Assembly (NCBI RefSeq): GCF_026340975.1
Contig: NZ_JAPEOS010000001.1
Coordinates: 3,877,001-3,941,000 of the forward strand
DNA length: 64,000 nucleotides
From: Streptomyces sp. NBC_01214
GTDB taxonomy: Bacteria; Actinomycetota; Actinomycetes; Streptomycetales; Streptomycetaceae
Direction: 5' to 3'
A model generated the notes under the pieces. It was not told the DNA's origin. It worked only from the letters and a program-made list of their open reading frames with translations, and searched no databases. Below, piece after piece: positions 44,859-54,395 of the stretch (position 1 is its first letter; each line of letters starts with the position of its first letter). A program made the position numbers and the translations under genes.

Positions 44859-45000
44859 GGCAAGTATCCGCGGACCCGGCGGTCGGCCTGGACCTGGTCG
44901 CGGGCGGCCCCCGCCGGATGCCGGTGCCCGCCGCACTGGCGAACGCCTTCGGCTGCGGAGTCCACAACGCCGCCCTGCTCTTCACCTCCGCCCGACCGTA
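44859..45000 (+). pseudogene. Beta-ketoacyl synthase 3'-end remnant
   Basis: The + strand reads DPAVGLDLVAGGPRRMPVPA followed by ALANAFGCGVHNAALLFTSA, the last strand of a KAS II/chain-length-factor type ketosynthase (normally LSNSFGFGGHNaaLvf). The rest of the gene is missing: upstream sequence encodes the GyrB-like gene on the other strand. A rearrangement scar from a type II polyketide or fatty-acid gene set. Confidence 0.6.
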
Positions 45001-45078
45001 CTCCGGCCGCGGCCCGTCCGGGGGCTCCGTCCGCCACGGCTGCGTGCCGCCGCGGTGCCCACGGGCACTCCGGAACCG

Positions 45079-45115
45079 GCGAAGCCCCGTGGCGGTGGGG
45101 GCCACGGGGCTTCGC
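45079..45115. terminator. Strong stem-loop after the phosphotransferase gene
   Basis: Perfect 15-bp arms (45079-45093, 45101-45115; GCGAAGCCCCGTGGC and its complement) with a 7-base loop GGTGGGG. It ends 13 bp before the stop of the minus-strand phosphotransferase and can also stop + strand readthrough from the ketosynthase remnant. Confidence 0.82.
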
Positions 45116-45128
45116 GTTCGGGGGGCGG

Positions 45129-46253
45129 TCAGCGCGTGCCGACCGCCGCGCGGACCGCTCGGCGCGCCATCCCTGCATCGTCGTGCAGGCGGCGGAGCAG
45201 CAGTCGCTGCTCCTCACCGGAGGACAGGGCGCCCACCGGCAGGGGCTGGCTCGGGGCGGTCGCCGACATCGAGCGCTGCACCGCCGTCTCGGACATCCGG
45301 ATCTCCCGGGTCAGCACCAGCATCAGATTGACCAGGAAGGCGTCCCGCGCGGCCGGACCGGCCGACTGGGCGAGCCGGCTGATCTGGGCGCGGGCGGCCG
45401 GGGCGTCGCCCAGTACCGTCCACAGCGTGGCCAGGTCGTACCCGGGCAGGTACCAACCCGCGTGCTCCCAGTCGAGCAGGACCGGACCGGCCGGCGACAG
45501 CAGCAGGTTCGACAGCAGGGCGTCACCGTGGTTGAACTGCAGCGCCGTGCCCGACAGCTTTACACCGTGCAGCAGCTTCTGCAGGTCACCGAGGTCCCGG
45601 TCGGTCAGCAGGCCCAACTCGTAGTCGCGGGCGATCCGCCGCGCGTAGTTCATCGGGGTGCCGAACGACTCCGCCGGCGGCCGCCACTGGTTGACCCGGG
45701 ACACCGCGCCCAGGGCCGCTCGGAGGTCCACCCGCGGCGGCGGCTCCACCGGGTGCCGCTGCAGCGCCGCGACCCGGCCGGCCATCCGCTCCACCACGAG
45801 CGTGCAGTTCTCGGGGTCGGCGGCGATCAGCCGCGGGACCCGGACCGGTGGGCGGTGCCGGACGAAGGTCCGGTACGCCCCTATTTCGTGCCGGTAGCGC
45901 TCACGCCACTCGGGCGAGTGGTCCAGTAAGACCTTCGCGACGGCGGTCATCCGTCCGGTGGTGCCGACCAGGAGGACCGAGCGGCCGCTGCGCCGCAGTA
46001 CCTGCACCGGGGCGAACTCCGGACAGATCCGCTGCACGGAGGCGAGCGCGGTGCGCAACTGCGCCCCCTGCGGCCCCGAGAGGTCGATTCTTCCGCTGAC
46101 GGGCAGGGATCCGGTACCCGGCATTCGCCGCGCCCGGACGGCGCCCTGTGTCGGAGCCGCCGGGCGGCCGGGTTCGAGGTAGGGGCCGCCGCCAGCCGGG
46201 AGCGTGCGGTGCGACCGGACCGGTGCGGACACGGAGGACGTTGCTGCGTACAT
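45129..46253 (-). CDS. Aminoglycoside phosphotransferase-like (APH/choline-kinase fold) protein
   Basis: 374 residues. Brenner motif NHGDALLSNLLLS gives the catalytic Asp and metal-binding Asn; VLLDWEHAGW is the following DFG-equivalent. The N-lobe is VLLVGTTGRMTAVAKVLLDH with the Lys of the ATP site. The substrate may be a small alcohol or an antibiotic. ATG 46253 is preferred (AAGGGA upstream). The residue after VAKV is encoded by TTA (45927-45929), so synthesis may need the bldA tRNA. It is divergent from an NsdA-like developmental regulator, with 231 bp between. Confidence 0.83.
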   Translation of the reverse strand: MYAATSSVSAPVRSHRTLPAGGGPYLEPGRPAAPTQGAVRARRMPGTGSLPVSGRIDLSGPQGAQLRTALASVQRICPEFAPVQVLRRSGRSVLLVGTTGRMTAVAKVLLDHSPEWRERYRHEIGAYRTFVRHRPPVRVPRLIAADPENCTLVVERMAGRVAALQRHPVEPPPRVDLRAALGAVSRVNQWRPPAESFGTPMNYARRIARDYELGLLTDRDLGDLQKLLHGVKLSGTALQFNHGDALLSNLLLSPAGPVLLDWEHAGWYLPGYDLATLWTVLGDAPAARAQISRLAQSAGPAARDAFLVNLMLVLTREIRMSETAVQRSMSATAPSQPLPVGALSSGEEQRLLLRRLHDDAGMARRAVRAAVGTR

Positions 46254-46484
46254 GGTGATACGGATCCCTTCGTGCGCCGACGAGTTGCGTACGCCACCCC
46301 GCCGGATCCCGTACTTCACCCTGGGGAGTTCCGCCGGTGAACCGGGTCGGGGAGGCGCATTCCTACCTGACACCCGGGGCAAGGTGGCGAACCATCGGGC
46401 GTGCCCTGGCGAAGCCTGGCGAATAGTCGCTGGGCACCTACCAGCGGGCTACTGTCAACTCAGCCGAGAACCTGGGGGCTTGAC
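46254..46484. promoter_or_regulatory. Divergent promoter region, phosphotransferase/NsdA-like
   Basis: 231 bp between two divergent starts. It contains a direct repeat CTGGCGAA-GC-CTGGCGAA (46408-46427 region), a possible regulator site. No gene or clear palindrome seen. Confidence 0.4.
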
Positions 46485-47981
46485 GTGAGCAAAGGTCCAA
46501 ACACCCGCTTGAACGACCTGTTCGGCCTGGCCGGCTGGTCGAAGGGCGAACTGGCGAGGATGGTGAACAGGCAGGCGGCGGCCATGGGCCACCCCCAACT
46601 GGCCACCGACACCTCGCGGGTGCGGCGCTGGATCGACATGGGGGAGGCCCCCCGCGAACCGGTGCCCACGGTACTGGCAGCACTGTTCACCGAGCGGCTC
46701 GGTCGTGTCGTGACCATCGAGGACCTCGGGTTCGTACGGCAGCGGCGCACCTCCAGACGGCAGCCGGACGGGGCTCGTGAGAACCCCGACGGGATGCCTT
46801 GGGCGCCCGAACGCACAGCCGCGGTCCTCACCGAATTCACGGGAATGGACCTCATGCTCAACCGTCGCGGTCTGATGGGCGCGGGAGCGGTGCTCACCGC
46901 CGGCTCCGCCCTCAGCAACGCCATGTACGACTGGCTGCACACCGACCCCGCCCTGGCCAAGGAGGCCCGGAACTTCGGGGAAACCTTCCAGGCCGACCCA
47001 GCGGGCTACGACCGCTACGAGGCCGCCCCGATCGGCTCCCAGGAGATCGAGGCCCTGGAGCGCTCCGTGGAGGTGTTCCGCGCCTGGGACGCGTCCCGAG
47101 GCGGCGGACTCCAGCGCAAGGCCGTCGTCGGCCAGCTCAACGAGGTGGGCGGCATGCTCGCCTATCACCACCCCGACCACCTCCAGCGCAGGCTCTGGGG
47201 GGTGGCGGCCAACCTGGCGGTCCTCGCCGGTTGGATGTCCCACGACGTGGGCCTCGAACCCACGGCGCAGAAGTACTTCGTCATCGCCGCGCACGCGGCC
47301 CGCGAGGGCGGCGACCGGCCGCGCGCGGGCGAGGCGCTGTCCCGCGCAGCCCGGCAGATGGTCCACCTGGGCAAGCCGAACGAGGCCCTGGACCTGATGA
47401 AGCTCGCCCAGTCCGGCTCGGGCGAGCAGACCCTCCCGCGCACGCGCGCCATGCTGCACACCATCGAGGCCTGGGCGCAGGCCGCCATGGGCAAGGGCCA
47501 GGCCATGCGCCGCACCCTGGGCGAAGCGGAGGAGCTCTTCGTCTCCGACAAGGGCGACGTACCGCCGCCGAGTTGGATGCAGCACTTCGACGAGGCCGAC
47601 CTGCACGGCATGCAGGCCCTCGCCTACCGGACCCTCGCGGACCACGACGCCGCCGCGGCGCCGATCGCCGCGCGCCACGCCAAGGAGGCCCTGCGGCTGC
47701 GGGGCGAGGGCTACCAACGCTCGCAGATCTTCGACTACATCTCCATGGCCTCGGCCTGCTTCATCGCCGACGAGCCGGAGCAGGCCGACCGGTACGCGCG
47801 CCTCGCCCTGGTCTCGATGAACGAGACCTCCTCGCACCGGACCTGGGACCGGCTGCGGGAGATGTACCGGCTCACCGCCCAGTACTCCGGGTACGCGCGC
47901 ATCGAGGACCTGCGCCAGGAGATCAAGCTGGCCCTCCCCGACACCCCGGCGCCGCGCGGCCCGCGCGGTACGGGGGTGTAG
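46485..47981 (+). CDS. NsdA-like TPR regulator with N-terminal DNA-binding-like region
   Basis: 498 residues from GTG 46485. The N-terminus (NTRLNDLFGLAGWSKGELAR, then RVRRWIDMGEAPREPVPTVL) is an XRE-like helix-turn-helix region, followed by a linker and a long TPR-type helical domain (about 190-480; for example RPRAGEALSRAARQMVHLGK). This architecture is that of NsdA, a Streptomyces negative regulator of sporulation and antibiotic production, and its paralogues. The neighbours differ from what I recall for nsdA of S. coelicolor (near amtB-glnK), so it could be a paralogue. Confidence 0.78.
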   Translation: MSKGPNTRLNDLFGLAGWSKGELARMVNRQAAAMGHPQLATDTSRVRRWIDMGEAPREPVPTVLAALFTERLGRVVTIEDLGFVRQRRTSRRQPDGARENPDGMPWAPERTAAVLTEFTGMDLMLNRRGLMGAGAVLTAGSALSNAMYDWLHTDPALAKEARNFGETFQADPAGYDRYEAAPIGSQEIEALERSVEVFRAWDASRGGGLQRKAVVGQLNEVGGMLAYHHPDHLQRRLWGVAANLAVLAGWMSHDVGLEPTAQKYFVIAAHAAREGGDRPRAGEALSRAARQMVHLGKPNEALDLMKLAQSGSGEQTLPRTRAMLHTIEAWAQAAMGKGQAMRRTLGEAEELFVSDKGDVPPPSWMQHFDEADLHGMQALAYRTLADHDAAAAPIAARHAKEALRLRGEGYQRSQIFDYISMASACFIADEPEQADRYARLALVSMNETSSHRTWDRLREMYRLTAQYSGYARIEDLRQEIKLALPDTPAPRGPRGTGV

Positions 47982-48046
47982 TCCCACGCCCGCCCCCGCA
48001 CGGTTCGCCGCGCGCCGTGCACGAAGCCCCGTACGGAGACGAGAAA

Positions 48047-48068
48047 GGCCGCGCCCCGTGGCGCGGCC
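48047..48068. terminator. Bidirectional stem-loop
   Basis: GGCCGCGCC-CCGT-GGCGCGGCC: perfect 9-bp arms, 4-base loop, between the stop of the NsdA-like gene (47981) and the converging PP2C gene (48124). Confidence 0.75.
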
Positions 48069-48123
48069 CTGAAGCCCCTGTGGCTGAACCGACGGTCCGA
48101 ACGGTCCGGCAGTTCGAAGCCCG

Positions 48124-49545
48124 TTACCCGCCGACCCGGGCGACCAGCACGCAGGCGTCGTCCTCGCGCTCGCTCTCGCCGAACTCCTCGATCACGATCC
48201 GCACGCACTCCTGCGCCGACCGCGCCACCGCGAACCGCGGCGCGAGCGCCAGCAGCCGCTCGGTCCCGTCCGCCCGGCTGAACTCGATGCTGCGCGGCGT
48301 GAGCCCGTCCGTGTGCAGGACCAGCAGGTCGCCCACTTCGAGGTGTTCCTCGGCCTGGCCGTACGAGGCTCCGGAGGTCGCGCCCAGCAGGACGCCCTCC
48401 GGCGGCAGTAGGGAGCGCCCCGACCCGTGGCGGAACAGCAGGGGTGCCGGGTGGCCCGCCTGTGCCCACGAGAGGACCCGGCGCGCGGGATCGTAGCGGC
48501 AGCACACGGCCGAGCCGAGCGCCGGCTGCACGGAGGTCTCCAGGAGCTGGTTGAGCCAGCCCATCAGCGGGCCGGGCTCGATGCCCGCCATGGCCATGCC
48601 ACGCAGGGCGCCGAGCATCATCGCCATCCCGGAAGTGGCGGTCACCCCATGACCGGTCAGGTCACCGACCGTCAGCATCGAGCAACCGTCGGGGAGTTCG
48701 AGCGCGTCGTACCAGTCGCCGCCGATCAGCGCGCTGGTCGCGGAGGGCAGGTAGTGCGCGGCCACGTCCAGCGTGCCCGCGCTGCCGTACGGGAACCGCA
48801 GGGAGCCGCGCCACGGGGGGAGCACGGCTTCCTGTAGTTCGACCGCCAGCCGGCGCTCGGTCTGTGCGATCTCCCGTTGACGCTGTAGCGAGTCGCGCGA
48901 CTCGCGCACCGCGCGCTGGCTCCGGCGCAGTTCGCTCACGTCCCGCAGGACGGCCCACATCGATGCCGTGCAGCCGTCGGAGTCGAGTACCGGCTCGGCC
49001 CTCATGTGTAAGGTCCGGACCCGGCCGTCGGCCCGGACGATGCGGAACTCGCCGTCGATCGGTTTGCCGTCCACGAGGCAGGCGGTGACCCATGCGGTGA
49101 GCAGCGGCTGGTCCTCGGAGAAGAGGGTCGAGCCCAGTTCGTCGAGGGGGAGCGCGCCGGACTCGGGCGAACGGCCGAAGATCTGGAACAGCTCGTCGGA
49201 CCAACTGACCTCGTCGGTCAGCAGGTTCCACTCGGCGCTGCCGACGCGGATCTGGGCCTCGGGCCCAACCTCGGGCGCCGCCTGCGGCTGTTCGACGATG
49301 TCGGGCGCCGCCGGCAGGCCCTCCTTGAGCTGGCCCAGGTGCTCGCGGAGGTCGTCGAGGTGGTGGACGGCGAGATCGCACAGTGCGCGCTGCCAGCGGC
49401 CCTGGGCGTCGTCGTCGTCGACGACGGTGTCGCGGCGGACCGCGTCCACTTCCCCGCGCAGCCGTCGGGTCTGCGAGATCAGCGCGTCCACCGACCCCGG
49501 CTCGGGCGGCTGCGCGGGACGGTCCGCGAACAGGTGGGACGGCAT
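48124..49545 (-). CDS. PAS domain-containing PP2C/SpoIIE-type phosphatase
   Basis: 473 residues. An N-terminal coiled-coil-like helix, a PAS domain (about 98-215, WNLLTDEVSWSDELFQIFGR to MWAVLRDVSELRRSQ), a linking helix, then a PP2C-like domain (about 235-473) with metal-binding LIGGDWYDALELPDG, VGDLTGHGVTATSGMAMMLG and the terminal EREDDACVLVARV. Such Streptomyces proteins dephosphorylate anti-sigma-factor antagonists. Codon 179 is TTA (49009-49011), within the PAS domain, so it may be bldA-dependent. Confidence 0.9.
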   Translation of the reverse strand: MPSHLFADRPAQPPEPGSVDALISQTRRLRGEVDAVRRDTVVDDDDAQGRWQRALCDLAVHHLDDLREHLGQLKEGLPAAPDIVEQPQAAPEVGPEAQIRVGSAEWNLLTDEVSWSDELFQIFGRSPESGALPLDELGSTLFSEDQPLLTAWVTACLVDGKPIDGEFRIVRADGRVRTLHMRAEPVLDSDGCTASMWAVLRDVSELRRSQRAVRESRDSLQRQREIAQTERRLAVELQEAVLPPWRGSLRFPYGSAGTLDVAAHYLPSATSALIGGDWYDALELPDGCSMLTVGDLTGHGVTATSGMAMMLGALRGMAMAGIEPGPLMGWLNQLLETSVQPALGSAVCCRYDPARRVLSWAQAGHPAPLLFRHGSGRSLLPPEGVLLGATSGASYGQAEEHLEVGDLLVLHTDGLTPRSIEFSRADGTERLLALAPRFAVARSAQECVRIVIEEFGESEREDDACVLVARVGG

Positions 49546-50033
49546 GAGAACTCCGATACAGGCGCGGCACGGCCAAGTCTGAAGGAAGGACCGGTAACGA
49601 CTGTTGCACAGGGCGCGACGGTGTGTAAGACGTTTGGCAACATCCGCTACGTTCTTGCTTCTGGTATATGCCGTAGGCCTGCCGCCCCGCTCGCGGCGTG
49701 CGAACGAATCCGGTCAGGCGAACTCCGGGGCGGTGTGACGGGACCAGCCGGTCGGGGTCGTGGAGCCGTGCGAACAGCGGCCGGAATCAGACCATCCGGT
49801 GACCGTCGCTCGATCGTACGGCCGAGATGTACGAGCCCGGCCCGACGGGGAATCGCGTAAGGAACGGATCAAGGCGGGCCCCCGAGATACCCCCGAAGGA
49901 GTGATGTCGCCGTAAATGACGCGGCGTGATCGGGCCTTCCCATCGCGCTGCCGGGTCGCTACCCTACGTGCCGGTAATGAGCCGGGGGAGGTCTGCGCGG
50001 GCGGGCCCGCGCAGCGTGGGGACACACAACGAC
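49546..50033. promoter_or_regulatory. 488-bp divergent intergenic region
   Basis: Lies between the PP2C start and the molybdenum hydroxylase start. Less GC-biased around 49600-49675, where promoters for either gene are likely (for example TTCTTGCTTCTGGTATATGC). A dyad CGCCG-N9-CGGCG sits near 49908-49927. No gene supported. Confidence 0.4.
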
Positions 50034-52262
50034 ATGACCGGGCAGCACCACGCCGCGGGGCAGAGCCGCCGTTCCTTCCTCACCTACCTCGTGGCCGCAC
50101 CGACCCTGGCCCTGGTCACCCGGGCCGGCGCCGACGCGCTGGCCCCGCAGCCCGCCCACGCCGTGGTGCCCTCCCTGCCGGCCGTCGCCGACCTGATCGA
50201 CCTGGGCGACCTGTTCATCCTGGCCGGCGCACCCACCTCGGCCCTGCTGGCGCTCGCCGTCGAGGCGGACGGCACCATCCGCTTCCGGCTGCCGCGCGAG
50301 GAGGTCGGCCAGGGCCTCACCACCGCCGTGGCCATGCTGGTCGCGGAGGAGCTCGACGCGCCGCTGGCCGACGTACGCGTGGAACTGGACGACGCCCGGC
50401 CCGAACTGCTCTTCAACCAGCTCACCGGATCCTCCAACTCCATCCGCTCCCTCTACGGGCCGGTCCGCCAGTGCGCCGCCACCGCCCGGGCCCGTCTCGT
50501 CGCGGCCGCCGCCCACCGCTGGAACCTGACTCCGGCCGCACTGACCACCGCCGGCGGCGCCGTCCGCGCCCCCGACGGCCGCACCGCCGACTACGGCGAC
50601 CTCGCCGCGGCCGCCGCCGACCCGACCCTGATCGTCCTCGGCGCCACCCCCAAGAAGCGGGCCGGGCACACCCTCGTGGGCAAGCCGACCGGCCGCGTCG
50701 ACGCCCGCGCCATGGTCACCGGCGCCCTGCAGTACACCCTCGACCTCGACGTGCCCGGCGCCAAGCCCTGCGTCGTGCGCCGCCCGCCCACCCTCGGCGG
50801 CACGGTCCGCACCGTCACCAACCTCGCCGCCGTCCGGGCCATGCCCGGCGTCCTGCACGTGGTGCCCGTCCCGACCGGGGTCGCCGTCGTCGCCGAGACC
50901 TTCGGGCAGGCCATCGACGCCAAGGCGGCCCTCCAGGTCACCTGGGGGCCCGGACCCGCCGACCAGCTGTCCGACGACCAGATCCGCGCCAAACTGCGCG
51001 CCGCCACCCCGCCGTTGCTGGTCCCGCCCCTGCTGACCCCGTACGTCGACGCCGAGTTCGACTTCGCCTTCGTCAGCCACGCCCCGATGGAGACCAACTC
51101 CGCCATCGCCGACGTGCGCGAGGACCGGGCCGAGATCTGGTCCGGCCTCAAGTCCCCGATCGTGGCCCGCGAGACCATCGCCGCCGAGCTCGGCCTGCCG
51201 CTCTCCAAGGTCACCGTGCACGTGGTCCAGGCCGGCGGCTCCTTCGGCCGTCGGCTCTTCTTCGACGCGGCCCTGGAAGCCGCCCGCATCTCCAAGGCCT
51301 GCCGCCGTCCGGTCCGGCTCATGTGGACCCGCGTGGACGACACCCGGCACGGCCGGATGCGCCCCGCGACCCACCACAAGATCCGCGCCACCCACCTGCT
51401 GGGCGAGGTGCTCAGCTTCGAGCACCGCGTCGCCGCCGCCGAGACCGACTTCCGGCACGGCCTGGGCGAGATCATCACCGCCACCGCGGCCAGTCTGCCG
51501 CTCGGCATCGGCAACGCCACCCTCGCCCAGACCCTCTTCCTGACCACGGTGAAGTCCCCGTACCACTTCGGACTCACCACCCAGGCCCTCACCGAGGTGC
51601 CCACCGGGATCCCCACCGCCTCCTGGCGCTCGGTCTACTCCGCCAACACGCGCGGAGCCGAGGAGATCGTGGTCGACGAACTCGCCGCCCGCACGGGCCG
51701 GGACCCGTACCGGTTCCGACGCACCTTCCTGAAGACCGACGCCCAGCGCGCCGTACTCGACAAGGTGGCCGCGGAGGGGAACTGGGGACGGCCGATGGAG
51801 GCCGGTTGCGCACAGGGCATCGCCTTCCACGAGGAGTACAAGTCCCGCACCGCGTGCCTCGTCGAGATCGACACCCGGGACCCCGACCACGTCCGCGTCA
51901 CCAAGGCCGTCATCGCCGTGGACGTGGGCCTGCCGGTCAACCCGCGCGGACTGGAGGCCCAGATGATCGGCGGCCTGACCGACGCGATCTCCACCACCCT
52001 GCGCGCCGGGCTGCACCTCGACAAGGGGCTTCCGCTGGAGGGCAGCTACAGCCAGTTCCACTGGGCCAAGCAGCGCGACACCCCCCGCGAGGTACGGGTC
52101 TTCGTGCTGCCGGCCACCGGCGAGGAGCCCGGTGGCGCGGGCGAGCTCGGCGTGCCCGCCGCCGTCGGTGCGATCGCCAACGCCTGGGCCAGGGCCACCG
52201 GTTCCAAGCCGCGCAGCTTCCCTCTCGACTTCGACGTCGACTTCACCCCCTACCCCCGCTAG
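50034..52262 (+). CDS. Molybdopterin-binding large subunit of a xanthine-oxidase-family hydroxylase
   Basis: 742 residues with a Tat signal (SRRSFLTYLVAAPTLALVTR) and the aldehyde/isoquinoline oxidoreductase beta-subunit layout. Visible landmarks are QVTWGPGP, HAPMETNSAIADV, QAGGSFGRRLFFDAALEAA, the molybdopterin contacts in VPTGIPTASWRSVYSANTRG and the catalytic glutamate in GGAGELGVPAAVGAIANA. It would hydroxylate an N-heterocycle or oxidise an aldehyde outside the cytoplasmic membrane. It pairs with the [2Fe-2S] subunit 21 bp downstream. No FAD subunit is present, as in IorAB-type enzymes, where a cytochrome takes the electrons. Confidence 0.88.
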   Translation: MTGQHHAAGQSRRSFLTYLVAAPTLALVTRAGADALAPQPAHAVVPSLPAVADLIDLGDLFILAGAPTSALLALAVEADGTIRFRLPREEVGQGLTTAVAMLVAEELDAPLADVRVELDDARPELLFNQLTGSSNSIRSLYGPVRQCAATARARLVAAAAHRWNLTPAALTTAGGAVRAPDGRTADYGDLAAAAADPTLIVLGATPKKRAGHTLVGKPTGRVDARAMVTGALQYTLDLDVPGAKPCVVRRPPTLGGTVRTVTNLAAVRAMPGVLHVVPVPTGVAVVAETFGQAIDAKAALQVTWGPGPADQLSDDQIRAKLRAATPPLLVPPLLTPYVDAEFDFAFVSHAPMETNSAIADVREDRAEIWSGLKSPIVARETIAAELGLPLSKVTVHVVQAGGSFGRRLFFDAALEAARISKACRRPVRLMWTRVDDTRHGRMRPATHHKIRATHLLGEVLSFEHRVAAAETDFRHGLGEIITATAASLPLGIGNATLAQTLFLTTVKSPYHFGLTTQALTEVPTGIPTASWRSVYSANTRGAEEIVVDELAARTGRDPYRFRRTFLKTDAQRAVLDKVAAEGNWGRPMEAGCAQGIAFHEEYKSRTACLVEIDTRDPDHVRVTKAVIAVDVGLPVNPRGLEAQMIGGLTDAISTTLRAGLHLDKGLPLEGSYSQFHWAKQRDTPREVRVFVLPATGEEPGGAGELGVPAAVGAIANAWARATGSKPRSFPLDFDVDFTPYPR

Positions 52263-52283
52263 TCCCGGATCCAGGAGTACGCA

Positions 52284-52739
52284 GTGCCCTCGCACACCTT
52301 CACCGTCAACGGGCGGAGCGTCACCGTGGACGCGCCCGACGACCTGCCCCTGCTGTGGGTGCTCCGCGACATGCTGGGCGTCCGCGGCCCCAAGTACGGT
52401 TGCGGGGTGGACGTCTGCAAGGCCTGCACCAGCCACCTGGACGGCGCCGACATCCGCCCCTGCGTGGTGCCCGTCTCCGCGTGCGCCGGCCGGGCGGTGA
52501 CCACCATCGAGGGCCTGGCGAACGGGGACGACTTGCACCCCGTGCAGGAGGCCTGGCTCGAACAGGACGTCGCCCAGTGCGGCTTCTGCCAGCCCGGCCA
52601 GATCATGGCGGCCGTCGCCCTGCTCGAGCGCACGAGCGAGCCCACGGACGAGGACATCGACGCCATCGCCAACATCTGCCGCTGCGGCACCTACTTCCGC
52701 ATCCGCGAGGCCATCCGCAGCGCGGCGCGCAAGATGTGA
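52284..52739 (+). CDS. [2Fe-2S] small subunit of the molybdenum hydroxylase
   Basis: 151 residues from GTG 52284. Plant-type cluster ligands are YGCGVDVCKACTSHLDGADI with the fourth Cys in RPC; the second cluster, in the helical domain, uses CGFCQPGQ and ICRCGTY. It passes electrons from the molybdenum centre. No signal peptide, so it is probably carried through Tat with the large subunit. The two genes are co-transcribed. Confidence 0.92.
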   Translation: MPSHTFTVNGRSVTVDAPDDLPLLWVLRDMLGVRGPKYGCGVDVCKACTSHLDGADIRPCVVPVSACAGRAVTTIEGLANGDDLHPVQEAWLEQDVAQCGFCQPGQIMAAVALLERTSEPTDEDIDAIANICRCGTYFRIREAIRSAARKM

Positions 52740-52916
52740 GGGGCAGCGGGATCCCGTGGCTTCCCCCGTGTCCGATTCCATCGAAGCCGCCGGGACCCTG
52801 CCGCTCGTCCCCCAACCTATGCGCAGGCCGGGAGATGCGCAGGGTTCGTCCTGCCCAGTGAGCGGGCGAGACCGGTATCACAGCGCACAGTCAGCGCTGG
52901 ATGGTTGAATGCGGCC

Positions 52917-54371
52917 GTGTCCCGGTCCGACGACGTCCTCAAGATCCACCGGCTCGTCCACGCCGGGGGATCGGCCGCACTGTTGGAGTGGCTCGCCTCC
53001 CACCTCGGCGGCTGGGTCGGGGTGGTGGACGCCGCAGCGGAGCACGGCCCGGCTCCCGAGGCCGCCGTGCGCGGTGCCGCCGAGCTGGCTGCCCGCGGCG
53101 TACGGTCGGCGGTCCTGCACGGAGCCGACCGCGCGACCCTGCTGTTCGCGCTGGACGGCCGGCGCGCGCTGGCCGCCGTACTGGAGCAGCCGCACCACCC
53201 CGACGCGCCCGCACTCCTCGCGGACGCAGCCGTACTGCTGGACCTCGCGCTGCGCACCGAGGCGGCCGGGCGGCGGGAGGAACGGGTCCGGCGCGCCGAG
53301 GCGCAGGTCCGCGAAGCCGTACTCCACCTGCTGATGAACGGCCAGCTGTCCACCGCCCACCAGATCTCCGCCACGTTGGGCTCCGAGCTGCCCGACCCGA
53401 TGCGGATGTACGTCGTCGAGTGCCCCACCGGACGGCGCGGCGAAGTCATGCGGATCTGCCGGGAACTGACGGGCGGCCGGGCCTGGATCGTGCGCTGCCC
53501 GGTCTACCTGCGCCACCTCATCGTGCTCGCCCCGCCCGACCCGGCCGCGGTGTCCGCCACCGGCGACCCCCTGGCCGAAGCACTGGTGGCGGCGGCGCCG
53601 GACTGCGCGGTCGGGGTCAGCGCAGAGGCGGGCCTGAGCGAGGCACCGGCCGCCTACACCCAGGCCTTCCACGCGCTCGCCGTCGCCCGGGCGAGCGGTG
53701 ACGGACACGCCCGGTTCGGGCCCGGCCCCGAACTGGCCCTCGCCGCGTACGAGGCGGGGGTCCGCTGGGCGGAGGCCCTGCTCGCGCCCCTGCACGCGCA
53801 CGCGCCCCGGCGCCCCCAGGACCCCGGCGCGCAGGAGCTGCGCGCCACCGCCCACGCCTGGCTGAACTTCACCTCGCACGCCACCCGGCTGCTGAAGATC
53901 CACCGCAACACCCTGGCGGCCCGGCTCCGCCTGATCGAGGCGCTGCTCGGCCTGAACCTCGCACGGCTGGCGGACCAGGCGGCGCTCTCCCTGGCCCTGC
54001 GGCTCACGTCGGAGAACGGCGCCGGGGCCGGGCCGGGTGCGGGAGCCGGGGCGGGGACCGGCGATGCCTCCGGGGCCGCCCCCGCTCTCGACGACGTGCT
54101 GCGCGACCCGCGCCTGACCGAGTGGGCCCGTACCCATCTGAGCGCGCTGACCGGACCGGATGCCCCGGCGGAAGCCCGTGCCACGGTCCGCGCCTGGCTG
54201 GCGCACGACGCCCAACTCCTCCCGGCGGCTGCAGCGCTGGGCGTTTCCGTCCCCGGCGCCCGCAAGCGGCTGACCCGGATCGAGGCGCTGCTGGAGCGTT
54301 CCCTGCTGCAGTCCCCCAGTGCCCGCCATGACCTGTGGCTGGCGGACCGGGCGGAGGAGCTCGCCGAGTGA
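52917..54371 (+). CDS. PucR-like regulator with two C-terminal HTH blocks
   Basis: 484 residues from GTG 52917 (TTG 52905 also possible). The middle part (about 130-260) is a CdaR/GGDEF-like sensory region. Two related C-terminal blocks follow: RLLKIHRNTLAARLRLIEAL with LGLNL, and AALGVSVPGARKRLTRIEAL with LLERSL. Each has the PucR-type HTH shape (HRNTlxxRLxrIexLlG). A glycine/alanine-rich linker (GAGAGPGAGAGAGTGDA) separates them. Co-directional with the permease gene 24 bp downstream, which it probably controls; the molybdenum hydroxylase upstream is another candidate target. Confidence 0.8.
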   Translation: MSRSDDVLKIHRLVHAGGSAALLEWLASHLGGWVGVVDAAAEHGPAPEAAVRGAAELAARGVRSAVLHGADRATLLFALDGRRALAAVLEQPHHPDAPALLADAAVLLDLALRTEAAGRREERVRRAEAQVREAVLHLLMNGQLSTAHQISATLGSELPDPMRMYVVECPTGRRGEVMRICRELTGGRAWIVRCPVYLRHLIVLAPPDPAAVSATGDPLAEALVAAAPDCAVGVSAEAGLSEAPAAYTQAFHALAVARASGDGHARFGPGPELALAAYEAGVRWAEALLAPLHAHAPRRPQDPGAQELRATAHAWLNFTSHATRLLKIHRNTLAARLRLIEALLGLNLARLADQAALSLALRLTSENGAGAGPGAGAGAGTGDASGAAPALDDVLRDPRLTEWARTHLSALTGPDAPAEARATVRAWLAHDAQLLPAAAALGVSVPGARKRLTRIEALLERSLLQSPSARHDLWLADRAEELAE

Positions 54372-54395
54372 CACAAGCCCCAAAAGGGATGATGC

